From Rhizaria sp. SCN 62-66 (Eukaryota > Rhizaria, unplaced): a stretch of DNA of 64,000 bases. Location of the stretch: the NCBI GenBank assembly GCA_001724265.1, contig MEDY01000019.1:1-64000 (forward strand). The letters are read 5' to 3'. Below are positions 28,801-37,918 of the stretch, in pieces. Below the pieces are notes generated by a model that was not told the origin of the DNA, made no database searches, and saw nothing but the letters and a program-made list of their open reading frames with translations. Each line of letters starts with the position of its first letter. Position 1 is the stretch's first letter. The position numbers were made by a program, and so were the translations under genes.

Positions 28801-29030
28801 ACGAGCGAGAATGACGATGTGTGAGAAGCGTCGGCGGTGGGAATCGTAAAAGCAGCGCGATCAAACTGAGCCTTAACTGACACCGTCTTCGCCGAGAGAC
28901 TGCGCGTTGGCGTGCCGGAGAACGAGACTGTGAAGGCTGTGTGATTGGTCGCGAAAACAACGCACGCCAGCGTCGCCAAGATCAGCAGCAGGGCGCTGAT
29001 CTTGGCGCGGAGGCGCAAAAAGAGTTGCAT
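1887..29030 (-). CDS. Giant modular receptor: sushi, EGF, IPT, GCC2/GCC3 and multipass membrane region
   Basis: About 9,047 residues in one exon. Start chosen at 29030, where MQLFLRLRAKISALLLILA opens a signal peptide; a GTG 78 bases upstream is less plausible. Approximate residues: 30-3570 Thr/Ser-rich beta-sandwich repeats with regular Cys; 3570-3920 and 4345-4730 beta-propeller-like segments; 4757-6317 more beta-sandwich repeats; 6325-6915 eight sushi/CCP modules; 6915-6955 Ca-binding EGF (DVDECD...CINTFGSFVC); 7232-7428 IPT/TIG; 7432-7573 GCC2/GCC3 Cys repeats (CPAGTYSPLGSATC type); 7775-7815 a second Cys cluster; from 7818 about three membrane helices; a long acidic/Ala-rich loop; and about 8580-8828 five or six more helices. 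The extracellular architecture with a polytopic C-terminus is known from large protist surface proteins of unclear function. Adhesion or sensing is inference. An in-frame TAG lies at residue 1206. TAA stop. Confidence 0.85.
25413..25415 (-). other. In-frame TAG inside the giant receptor frame
   Basis: The frame reads TCT ACG TAG TAC CTG and stays open on both sides: 1,205 codons from the signal peptide to here, then 7,841 codons to the TAA at 1887. The next in-frame ATG is 18 codons later (25361) and is followed by no signal peptide, although the protein is clearly extracellular. The repeat type is the same before and after the TAG. A 43-nt GT-AG segment here is not a multiple of three. A 66-nt one (25374-25439) would remove the TAG in phase 0, but starts GTCACA, unlike the GTACGN donors of this genome. 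Confidence 0.8.
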
Positions 29031-29826
29031 GCGCGCTGTGTGAGAGCGGCCGGGAAGCCGATGTGATGCGAGCAGCAGAAGAGCAGGCAGGGGGAGGCGC
29101 GCGCGCACCTGTTCGTCTTTGGCTATTTGCTCTTGTCAGAGGAAGGCCAAAATGCGTGTTTCAAAAGGCGATGGATACGAGAGAGGGGGGAGATCGCGCG
29201 ACTACTAGATAGAGTCCAGCAAGTTGATCTTTTTTTCCAATCAAAGTCCACTAGCGACAGGTTCTGTCACTACAAAAGGGCGTTAAACAAAGGGGGCAGG
29301 CATCGAAAAAGCAGTTTGAGTGTGCACTCTGGACGGAATTGCAGGGATGCTATATCAATATCAATGCACTTTTGAAATAAAAAGAATAAAATATTATGCA
29401 TGTTCTTTGCGTTTCATTCATCATACGCCGATGCTCCGACGATTCGCCCCAGAAAAGTGACTTTTAAGTTGTGTCTCTGGCTAGGGCTGAGGGGTGACGA
29501 ACGGCCGTCAGACTGGCGGCAGTGAGACAAGTTGTGAAACCTAAGAGAATCCGCGGTTCAGGCTTCAAATCGCGACACGTCGTCTGAGAGACAAAACTCT
29601 GTGCGAACAAAATCCCGACCTTCGCGTATAGTAACTTAATTTGTATTTTATGAATCAGGAAAGTGGCTGGCCCACTCTCGTCTAGATATATCCCGCAAAT
29701 CCCCATTCTTAAATGCAGAAGCACAAATGAACGTATGTCGCACTCGCTCCACATCGCACAACAGAGCTCTAAGTTGTCACATCGTCACACAACAACACGA
29801 CAATATAGCTACTTCTATCACTGCAT
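29031..29826. other. Intergenic region between MMAA and the giant receptor gene
   Basis: About 800 bases separating two minus-strand genes in tandem. It should hold the 3' end of MMAA and the promoter of the receptor gene. There is an A-rich patch with AATAAA on the plus strand near 29372-29398. I see no TATA box I would defend and no supported coding sequence. Confidence 0.5.
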
Positions 29827-31680
29827 TCACTTCGCTGCGCTCTGTGCTGCTCCAGGGTGACTCCCAGCCGTCGCCGTCGCAGTGGCTGCTGCAGCTGTTG
29901 CCGTCGCGGGGGCATGCTGCGGCGCCGCCGCGTGCCTCCCGGCGTGCCCGGCGACGACCTGTGCGTCAATGAACGCGTCAAGCATGAGCTTCGCGGCGAC
30001 ACGCGAGGTGAGCCTGTTCTCGACCAAGTCCTTTTCCACGGACGTAATCACGCCCTCGACCTGGGCGAACTTGCGCATGCGGCCCAAGAGCTCGTCGTTG
30101 AGCTGCGACCACATCCACTGCCGCCGCTGCATCGCGCGCTTGGCGTGCAAGATGCTCAGCTTGCCCGCAACCTTCGCGCTCTCAGCGCTCGTCCACCCGG
30201 TGAAGGCGTCGTGGCCGAATGAGCGCGAGTTGCGCGTGAACTCGTGCGCGGGCTTCATCATCGCGTGCTCGAACTCGAGCACGCGACCCCAGATCCCGTC
30301 CAGATAGGCCTCCGTGCCCTCGGTGGCCGAGCAAAGCACCGCGATGGGGCTCCACCCGTACGACAGACTGGCCGCGTGGTAGAACGACAGCCCGCGCTCG
30401 TAGTCGGCGCGCGTGCGCTGCGCGGTGCCCAGCAGCGCGCCGTCGGCCTTGGTGACAACGATCATGTCCGCGACCTCCATGATGCCCTTCTTGATGCCCT
30501 GGAGCTCGTCGCCGCCGCCGGGCCCCATGAGCACGATCACCATGTCCACGGTCTGAGCGACGGTGACCTCGCTCTGCCCCACGCCGACCGTCTCGACCAG
30601 CACGACGTCGTAGCCGGCCGCCTCGCACAGCTGCACGGCCTCGGCCGTGTTCTGCGCCACGCCGCCCAGCGTGCCGCGCGACGGCGACGGGCGCACGTAC
30701 GCCGTCGTCTCCATCGATAGTTGCTGCATGCGCGTTTTGTCACCCAGTATGCTGCCACCGGTGATCTGCGACGACGGGTCGATGCTCAGCACCGAGACCT
30801 TGATGCCGTACTTCTGCGTCAGGTACATGCCAAACGCCTCGATGAAGGTCGACTTGCCGACGCCGGGCGTGCCCGAGATGCCGATGCGCAGCTTCGACCG
30901 CGGACGCCCGCGCTGCTGCTTCAGGATCGTCTCCGCAAGCTCGCTGGCGGGCACGCCCGCGTAGATGTCCACGGCGTCACCCGTGACGCCGGAGGACACG
31001 GCGCTGGAGAGCTGCGCGCGCACGCCCAGAGAGGATGAGATCGACGAGGACACCGCACGGCTACGGATCTGCGAGAGTCACAGCAGCAAAGATGACGAGA
31101 TAACATGTTAGAAAAGCTGAAATATGAAATCACATCAATGCAATTTCAATATATAAATACTATTTTGCACTTCAAAAACAGTATAACTTAGCTTGGTCAC
31201 AGTATGAAAACATCTAGATCGTCAAATCTGGAAATCTCCTGTTTGTGAAAAAGAGCGTGTGTGGCGTACCTGCGAGGTCTCGGCCATGTGGGCGAGAATT
31301 GAGACGAGAAGCGAGTTGGCAAGCTCCCGATGCGCCGGATTCGTCGACTCAACCAGCGTAATGCCGCGGGAGAGACTGCGGCGGCACCCAGAGAGGATGC
31401 CGTCGCGAATCTTAGCGATATCAGCAGGCAACACGACAGTCACAGGAGTCGAGTAGGCAGAAGCAGGCGCAGCCGCGGCAGCCGCGCTCGTGGAAAAGCA
31501 AGACGCTGCAGAAAGACTGCGCAGAAATGTAGTGGATGCAGAGGTCGACGAGCGAGGTCCAAAAACGGTGGAGGAAGGGGCAGTCGATTGTGCGGAGGTT
31601 GGGAAGGGCGAAGGCATGCCACTCTTAGGCAGCCGCGCCAAAGCGCGGGATACCGAAGCGGAGACACGCCGTGACAGCAT
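29827..31680 (-). CDS. MMAA: MMAA/MeaB-type G-protein chaperone of methylmalonyl-CoA mutase
   Basis: Two exons, 31680-31270 and 31068-29827, joined in phase 0 across a 201-nt intron (donor GTACGC), give about 550 residues. The family is a mitochondrial GTPase that loads and protects adenosylcobalamin on methylmalonyl-CoA mutase in propionate breakdown. Exon 1 starts MLSRRVSASVSRALARLPK, an Arg/Ser/Ala-rich mitochondrial leader, and carries the N-terminal helices. Exon 2 has the P-loop GISGTPGVGKST, the SIDPSSQITGGSILGDKTRM switch, the VLVETVGVGQSE switch II motif and the guanine-specificity motif VTKADG, followed by the C-terminal helical dimerisation region. The last 45 or so residues are an Ala/Thr/His-rich tail absent from typical members. 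The stop is TGA. It implies a B12-dependent methylmalonyl-CoA pathway in this organism. Confidence 0.93.
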
Positions 31681-32249
31681 GCTGCAACGAAATAAATATT
31701 GTTTTATGTGAGATAAAATTGCGAGCGTCAGTTTCACAAGAAAGCATTGAATATTAAGCTCAATCATGCAGCTTGTCGGGGCTTGCGTCATCGTCAAATC
31801 TCCCGGTCGAGGGGGAAGGGCCTACCACTCGTCCTGTTTTCAATGTCCAGATATCTCAAGTCTCATCGTCAACAGTCCTGCTGTGGTGCTAAGTTGCGTT
31901 TTTTCTGTTATCAATTCTATTTTTTATAATTAAATGCTTCGTGCTCACTGATCCCTTGCTATGGCCCTCTCGCCTTCAATTCCTGCTCACCGCTCCTCTT
32001 GCTGCTCCTTTGGTCTCTCTCTTTCCAGGCCTCGCGGCTTCCCCTTGGATCCTTTAACAACAACGAGGGGTTCATAATAAATTGCTTGCGTTAAAGCTGA
32101 CTTGAGTCACTGGGCCTTTGTTAAGTCGCCTTTTCTCTTTTGCAAGAGCGTCAGTTTCCCCGCCGCGCTTCCTCCCCTTTCCATCCTTCTCTCGCGCCCT
32201 CACTGCGCACGCACGCTCTAAGGCGTTCATTCACCTTTGCCGTTGTGCC
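31681..32249. promoter_or_regulatory. Divergent intergenic region between MMAA and the SOD-like gene
   Basis: About 570 bases between two start codons on opposite strands, so it must contain both promoters. It is AT-rich near 31900-31930 and pyrimidine-rich toward the SOD-like start. I recognise no specific factor site. A TTG-initiated upstream extension of the SOD-like frame begins at 32118, but lacks an ATG until 32250. Confidence 0.5.
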
Positions 32250-32954
32250 ATGAGCAGCTTCCGCGCTCGCCGCAGCGGCTACGATGACCAGACGGACGAT
32301 GATGCGAACCCGGCGATCCTGCAGACGTCGATCTCGTCGCCCAAAACGACGCTGACCAAGAAGCTCGCCGTCGTCGTGTTCCTCGTCTCGGCCATTTGCA
32401 TCGGCCTCATCACCGCGCTCGTCGTGCTCATGACCTCACACGTGTCGGGCAACATTGGCTACGCCGTGTGCGACTTCTACTCCGAGTTCGCGCTGAACAA
32501 ACTCAATAAAGTCACCGGCCGCATCACTCTGGTCGACGGAACAGACGGCGTGACGTTTAAGTACAACATCACGGGACTCAAGCCGAACCAGAAGCACGCG
32601 GTGTTCCTGCACACGTACGCCGGGAACCCCGCGCACGGGGCGACGCAGCTGCTGGCGTCCACGGGCAGCGTCTTCAACCCCGGGAACTCGCCGCACGGCT
32701 GCCCGACCTCGATGCGGCGCCGCGCGGGCGACATCCCCGACCTCTCGGCCGACGCCGACGGCAACTCCAAGACGCGCGAGTCAACCTCGGCTTCGCAGCT
32801 TATCCGCATGGAGGGCGACTGGGGCGTGGTGGGGCGCTCGATTGTCATTTACGACAAGGACAACGCCGACTGCCAGAACAACCCGCAGGGCCTCAACATG
32901 GGCAACCCCTACGGTCTGTGCCAGATTGTCGTCAGGGAAACGCCCAACGCGTAA
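32250..32954 (+). CDS. Type II membrane protein with a degenerate Cu/Zn superoxide dismutase domain
   Basis: 234 residues, single exon, ATG at 32250, TAA stop. A polar N-terminal tail is followed by one membrane helix (residues 38-62) and then a domain that aligns without gaps around the SOD metal site. Using SOD1 numbering, H48, H71 and D83 are kept (H121, H149, D161). H46, H63, H80 and H120 are replaced by F119, V141, R158 and Y201. The first Cys of the SOD1 disulfide (C57) is also missing; C224 matches C146. The spacing H63-H71-H80 is conserved exactly (141-149-158), so the alignment is firm. Three of four copper ligands and two of four zinc ligands are gone, so dismutase activity is unlikely. 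A binding or structural role on the lumenal or outer side is inference. Confidence 0.82.
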   Translation: MSSFRARRSGYDDQTDDDANPAILQTSISSPKTTLTKKLAVVVFLVSAICIGLITALVVLMTSHVSGNIGYAVCDFYSEFALNKLNKVTGRITLVDGTDGVTFKYNITGLKPNQKHAVFLHTYAGNPAHGATQLLASTGSVFNPGNSPHGCPTSMRRRAGDIPDLSADADGNSKTRESTSASQLIRMEGDWGVVGRSIVIYDKDNADCQNNPQGLNMGNPYGLCQIVVRETPNA

Positions 32955-33099
32955 TTTTCCGCGGCGTATTAAGGTACCGTTGATTGTGGCGCTGTATATA
33001 GTTGAAGGAAATTGTGTGGTTGATGCTACACGTTGCTGTATGCTGCTGAGTGTGTGTTTTAGCACAGCAGCGAGGATTACAAAGGAGACCATTCTAAGA

Positions 33100-33105
33100 A
33101 ATAAA
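33100..33105 (+). terminator. Candidate polyadenylation signal of the SOD-like gene
   Basis: AATAAA about 145 bases after the TAA of the SOD-like gene, on the same strand. A second copy lies at 33135-33140. Hexamer identity and spacing are the only evidence. Confidence 0.45.
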
Positions 33106-33424
33106 CGAGCTAAAATGAACTTCCGCGTTTTAAAAATAAAACCGTGATATAAATCACGTTTGTTTATATCTTGACATTGTAGTTTTCAACTCGTAATTAT
33201 TTCTTCGTCATGCTTTGCACGTTGAAATAGCGCAAAAATCAGTTGCCCACAGTCGCGTGCTTCGAGTCGATCGGCTTCACTGGGGCAGGCATGCGGTCTT
33301 GGAAGGGAGTAATTCGAGAAACAAGCCGTTCGAGCAGTGGCTTTCGAAGCGCATATATGGTTTCTATACTCCGTATATTGTTTGTTTTATTTGCTTGTAG
33401 TCCGTAGAAAAACGTTGAAACTTC

Positions 33425-33496
33425 ATGACAGACGATTTGCTTCCGACTTAAGGGGGAGCAAGCAGGCTACATTCCCCTCGCCTTAGAACCTGTCAT
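33425..33496. ncRNA. 72-nt inverted-repeat segment, possible structured RNA
   Basis: ATGACAG at 33425-33431 is perfectly complementary to CTGTCAT at 33490-33496. Inside, TTGCTTCC can pair with GGGAGCAA (one G-T pair), and as an alternative TTAAGG/GGGA can pair with TCCC/CCTTAG further on. The size and 7-bp closing stem recall a tRNA, but neither strand has recognisable D-arm, anticodon or T-arm consensus. Chance palindromes of this size occur, so this is a candidate only. Confidence 0.2.
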
Positions 33497-33771
33497 AGCC
33501 GCTTTCTTCCGCCTTATCATGCGATATAACCAAATCATTTAGTTTATAAGTCCTGTTTTCTATTTTTATTCACCTGTATCACTCCATAATCTCCGCGTAC
33601 TGCTGTTTAAATCGATTCACCGCCCTCCTCATCCTGTCTGCCCCTCGCGCCTCCCTCCACAGTATCTTCCCTTCGTTTCCCCAACCCCCGTCCGCTTTCC
33701 CGTTCGCACTTGCGTCCTTTTCTTTCGTTTGTCTCTTTTTTTTCGGCGCGATTGTTCGTGTCGCCCTCCCG

Positions 33772-36457
33772 ATGGCCTCCAACACGCCCACCATCCGGGC
33801 GCCGCAGCACTCCGCGCCACTGCGGCCCCCGCCCAGCGCGGCCCTGCCGCAGCCGCAGGCCCCGCTGCCGCCCGCCCCGACAAACCGGCCGCCGCCGAAG
33901 CCGCTGTCGAACGACGCGTCGCCGCACTTTGCCAGTAGTGACCCCCACGCCGCAGCCCCGGCTCTGCCCGCTCTCTCTCTGCAAGCGCACCAGCAGTATC
34001 AGCAACAACAGCAACAGCAGCAGCTGCAGCAGCGCGTGACCGTCTCGCCCACCCCCGCCGCCGCCGCCGCCGCGCCCCCGTCGTCCTCGTCTTTTGCGGT
34101 CTATGCCCCGCATCAGCGCCAGCAGCCACAGCACAGCCCCACCGCATCCTCCTCGTCGTCGTCGACGTCATCCGCGGTGACCGTGGAGGAGCTGCGCGCC
34201 CGGTGCGACGACCTGGCCCGCAAGTTGGCCGAGAGCGAGCGCGAAAACCTCGCGCTGAAGCAGGAGGTGGAGACGCTGCGCGTTGAGCGCCGCATTGCCG
34301 ACGCCCTGTCGTCCAACAACGCGGGCAATACCATCCGCACGCCCTCGCGCAACGCGCCCACACTCAGAGGCACGCAGCGCCGCGCCAACATCGTCACCAG
34401 CCCGTCCGCCGCCGCCGCCGCTGCCGCTGCCGCCGCCGCCGCCGCCGCTGCCGCGGGCAACAGCGTGTACGCTGCGACCACCATCCGCGCCCCCGCGTCC
34501 GCTGCGCCCGGACTGCCTCCGGCGAGCGCGACCACGTTTGCGTTCGGCGGCAACACGATCCGCAAGCCCGCGCCCACGATCCCAGCCGGCGCCGGCAGCG
34601 CGGGCGCCGCGGCGACGGGGCCGGCGCACGCTGCCAAGAGCGCCTACTGCGGCGGCGGCGACGGCCCTGACCAGGACGACTGTCCGCCGCCGCCGCCGCC
34701 CGACGACGGCGTCCGCCACCACGGCGCGCCCAACAGCAACAACAGCAACGACGGCGCGACGATTCGCGGCGGGCTGGTGCCGCCGCCGCCCTCCGGGCCT
34801 GCGCCGCCAGTGCCGCCCGCGCCCATCGCCACACTGCCCCGCGGCAACAGCGCAAGCAGCGCCGGCGGCCCTGGCTACGGCACCGGCTCCACGGCGCACG
34901 CGCCGCAGTCGCTGCCGTTCGTATCGGCCGCGTCGCCCACGGCCGCGTCGGGCGCCACGGGGGCGGGGACGCCCCTGGGCACCCCGGCGTCGCCTGTCGC
35001 GCTGCCCGCGAGCTACGACTGGGACGACGCCGGAAGTGGCAACGGCTACGGCAGCGGCGGCAACATCTCCTCGGCGGCGCGCGCACGGCTGATCCAGACG
35101 ACCTTTGACCACTGGGCCGCGCAGGCGTGGATGCGCATCAACCGCAACTACGCCGCCGTGTCGCCCGACGTCTCGGACTTTTACCTGCTCGAAATCGCCG
35201 AAATCATCGACGTCGCGCGCGACGAAGAAGAGGCGCGCGCGCGGCTCGACGTCGCGCTCAGGGGCTTCACCACGAGCGCGTGGCGCCTCCTCCGCAAGAT
35301 CGGCAGCGGCGGCTTTGGCGCCGTCTACCTGGTACGCCATTTAAAGAATTTAGTATCGCTTTGTTGACTGCATTTACATTCATAATTGGTTTCACTAGTT
35401 GGATAGTGTCACCTATTATTGTACATGTATATATGTTATATTTGCTTTAAATCTAACTCACCTTGCAAAATATCAATCATTCTTCTTTGTTTTTCTCAAA
35501 ACTACAGGGTCTTTCTCGTGAGAACCCTAACCTGAACGTTGCGATCAAGGTTGTCTCGCTGGAGGACGCCGAGGACGACGTGGCGGTGATCCACCGCGAG
35601 ATCCAGGCGATGTCGATCAACGGCGTGGGCGGTGACCGCGGTCCGCAGCAGCTCATCAAGTACTACGGGTCCGAGATGCACGGCGCTAAGTTGTGGATCG
35701 TGATGGAGTATATCGACGGCGGGTCCTTCCTCGACGTGCTTAAATCGCTGCCCAACGGCCGGCTGCAGGAGCAGCACGCGGCGATCGTGGCTCGCGAGGT
35801 GCTGCTCGGTCTGCAGCACCTGAACCGCGAGGGACAGATCCACCGCGACATTAAGGCCGCCAACGTGCTCATCAAGACCGACGGCACGGTCAAGCTGGCC
35901 GACTTCGGCGCCTCGCGTACGCTGACCAACACCATGACCAAGTGCAACACCTTCGTCGGCTCGCCGTACTGGATGGCGCCCGAGGTGATGCTACAGAAGG
36001 ACTACGATCACCAGGTCGACGTATGGTCGCTCGGCATCACCGTCTACGAGCTGGTCGTGGGTAAGCCCCCGCTGGCTAACGTCAACCCCATGAGCGCGCT
36101 CACAGTACGTTCTCCTCCACTTATTGATGTTATATAGCGCCATATATCGCTGGAAATATTTGTTCTTGTTAAATTATTGAATTTGTATTCTCATATTCTC
36201 ATATTTCTTCTTTTGTCAACATCTTTTTTTTCCTCCTCTGCGCACAGTGCATTATCCGCGATCCGGCGCCGACGCTGTCGGGCCTGTCGGCGACTCACAG
36301 CCCGTACTCGCGCGACATCAACGACTTCATGTCGCGCTGTCTTGTCAAAGACCCCGCGGCGCGTGCCACCATCGCTGAGCTGCTTGACTCCAAGTTCATC
36401 CGGTCTGCGCGCAAATGCAGCGACCTCGCCGTGCTCGCCAAGAACCTCACCGTCTAA
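33772..36457 (+). CDS. Ste20-like serine/threonine protein kinase with low-complexity N-terminus
   Basis: Three exons, 33772-35331, 35508-36104 and 36248-36457, both introns phase 0 (donors GTACGC and GTACGT), give 788 residues and a TAA stop. Residues 1-130 are Pro/Ala/Gln-rich. About 135-185 is a short coiled coil (VEELRARCDDLARKLAES). A poly-Ala tract and Pro-rich linkers follow. The kinase domain starts near 510 with GSGGFGAVYL, interrupted by intron 1 just after the glycine loop. It continues with AIKVV (Lys), IHRDIKAANVLI (catalytic loop), LADFGAS (DFG), GSPYWMAPEV (STE-type activation segment) and a short C-lobe. All catalytic residues are present. The GSPYWMAPE motif and C-lobe place it in the STE/Ste20 group. 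I see no CRIB or SARAH domain. A motif TIRxP recurs through the N-terminal region. Confidence 0.9.
34406..34454 (+). repeat. GCC-rich trinucleotide tract coding for poly-Ala
   Basis: Imperfect GCC/GCT repeat in kinase exon 1, encoding about 17 consecutive Ala after Pro-Ser. Such tracts recur in most large genes of this window. Confidence 0.85.
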
Positions 36458-37918
36458 GGGGCCAAGTGCGGATCTAAACGCTCTTCGGCGGCGTCAAAGT
36501 ATCTGTTTTCGGGAATGAGTCTCTCTCTTTTTCTCTTCTTCTAACTAAAGTTAATGTAAGTGTCCATCAATGAATAACACACTGATGTTGTTGCTGTTTG
36601 TTGCTCCGTTTCACGACTTGGCGTTCTGAATGAAACCCTTGGTTGGTGGAGCTTTTGGCTGCTGTTCACTGCTCTATAAGTCGTTGAAGTCGTCTTTTTT
36701 GTGTTCTGTATCACCTGCTGTTGCATCCTTGCTCATTTGTCGTGTTTGTCTTCTAAACACAGTCATGGTGTAAGTCGACAGCAAAGCAGAGTTTCTACAC
36801 AAGCAGGCAACACCCGTAGTTGTCAAGACCAACCTCTCTGTAATGGATATCATTCACAGCCAAAACGCTCCACGATCAGTGCGTCTTGAGGCCTCAGTGC
36901 TGCTGTGCAGTGGCAGGTGTTATTGTCGCTCTTTTTTTTTTTCGGCTGTATGGTAGATTGAGTATGACTACTCCGTTTGACGTATTCTATTTGTGTTTGT
37001 GTTGTCTGGGTTATTTTACTTTTTTGTTTCTCCAGTGAATCATATCTTGTTTCACTCGCTTATCCTTCTTTTCTTGGCTTTTTGGATGTTTCGTAAGCTT
37101 ATGTTAATACTCGTTTTAGTCGCTGTAGTATTATGTGTTTCTTTTGTTCTTTTACTTGTGTCTTGCTCTCTTTGTTTTGAACTTGCCCTGTGATCGCTTT
37201 GATATCCATCACCACTCTTGTTATAATTGTTACTTTGCTTCAAGTCTACAGTGTTTTAGCAGCGTAACTCTCATATCATGTGATGTTGTATGACCGACAC
37301 ATCGTGCTGTCCTTTTGTCGCGTATTCTTGTTGTTTTGTCTCTCATTATATTGGCGGTATCTCAGCTTAATACAACCATATTACGCCGAGTTATTGTTCG
37401 GTTTTGTCTCAGTTGCTTGTCTTATTTTCTTAATCACAACGACACACCTCATGTTTCTTTCAACTGTTGACGTTCTGATCAACGATCGTTACGTGCATTT
37501 ATGCGTACATTCCATAATTTGTTTCAGCTCCTTTGTGGAATCCATTTTGCGTCACACTTACTTCGTACAAGTATCTCTTTGCTTTCACTCTCAGAGCTAT
37601 AGCTCAGTTTACTTTGCTCTTGCTTCCTTTTATTCCTTCTGGTTTTAATAATAAGATCATTCCGTCACCAGTATCTTCGTTTTGTGTGTGTGTGCGTGCG
37701 TGTTTTGTAGGTGCAATTGTTATAGTACGTACGTTAAGTTTGTTATGTAACTTCGTCCAATAAATTTTAAAAAAATGTTAAACGAAACTCTTTCAGTCAA
37801 TGTGTTTTTGTATTGCATGGAATTAAAAAATTGTTCGATTGACATTCGCAGAGTCTCTTACGTTAATTACATTCTTCAAGACTCAGCGCACGTCTCGGCA
37901 GACCGTACTTGCATTTAG
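36458..37918. other. T-rich flank after the kinase gene, convergent with the first FKBP gene
   Basis: About 1.46 kb with no supported gene. The plus strand is strongly T-rich. Frames at 36993-37193 and 37280-37648 translate to Phe/Leu/Ser-rich strings expected from T-rich DNA. The first clear AATAAA on the plus strand is at 37759-37764, 1.3 kb after the kinase stop, so the stretch may be a long U-rich 3' UTR. This matches the flank of the giant receptor gene. Confidence 0.5.
37759..37764 (+). terminator. Candidate polyadenylation signal of the kinase gene
   Basis: AATAAA on the plus strand, followed by a short A tract, about 155 bases before the end of the convergent FKBP gene. Assigned to the kinase because no other plus-strand gene precedes it. 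Confidence 0.4.

Larger units (their letters stand above)
32955..33771. other. Intergenic region between the SOD-like and kinase genes
   Basis: Holds the 3' flank of the SOD-like gene with two AATAAA hexamers (33100-33105, 33135-33140), an inverted-repeat segment at 33425-33496, and the AT-rich then pyrimidine-rich upstream region of the kinase gene. No supported protein gene. Confidence 0.55.

Noticed and set aside
32118-32249. N-terminal extension of the SOD-like protein from a TTG at 32118
   Set aside because: No ATG in the extension; the ATG at 32250 gives a sensible type II membrane protein.
33425-33496. tRNA gene reading of the 72-nt palindrome
   Set aside because: Size and acceptor-like stem fit, but D-arm, anticodon stem and T-loop consensus are absent on both strands.
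34168-35340. Minus-strand frame of 390 codons inside kinase exon 1
   Set aside because: Arg/Ala/Gly-rich antisense of GC-rich low-complexity coding DNA.
36993-37648. Hydrophobic small membrane proteins in the T-rich flank
   Set aside because: Phe/Leu/Ser/Cys composition follows directly from T-rich DNA; no signal or conserved motif.
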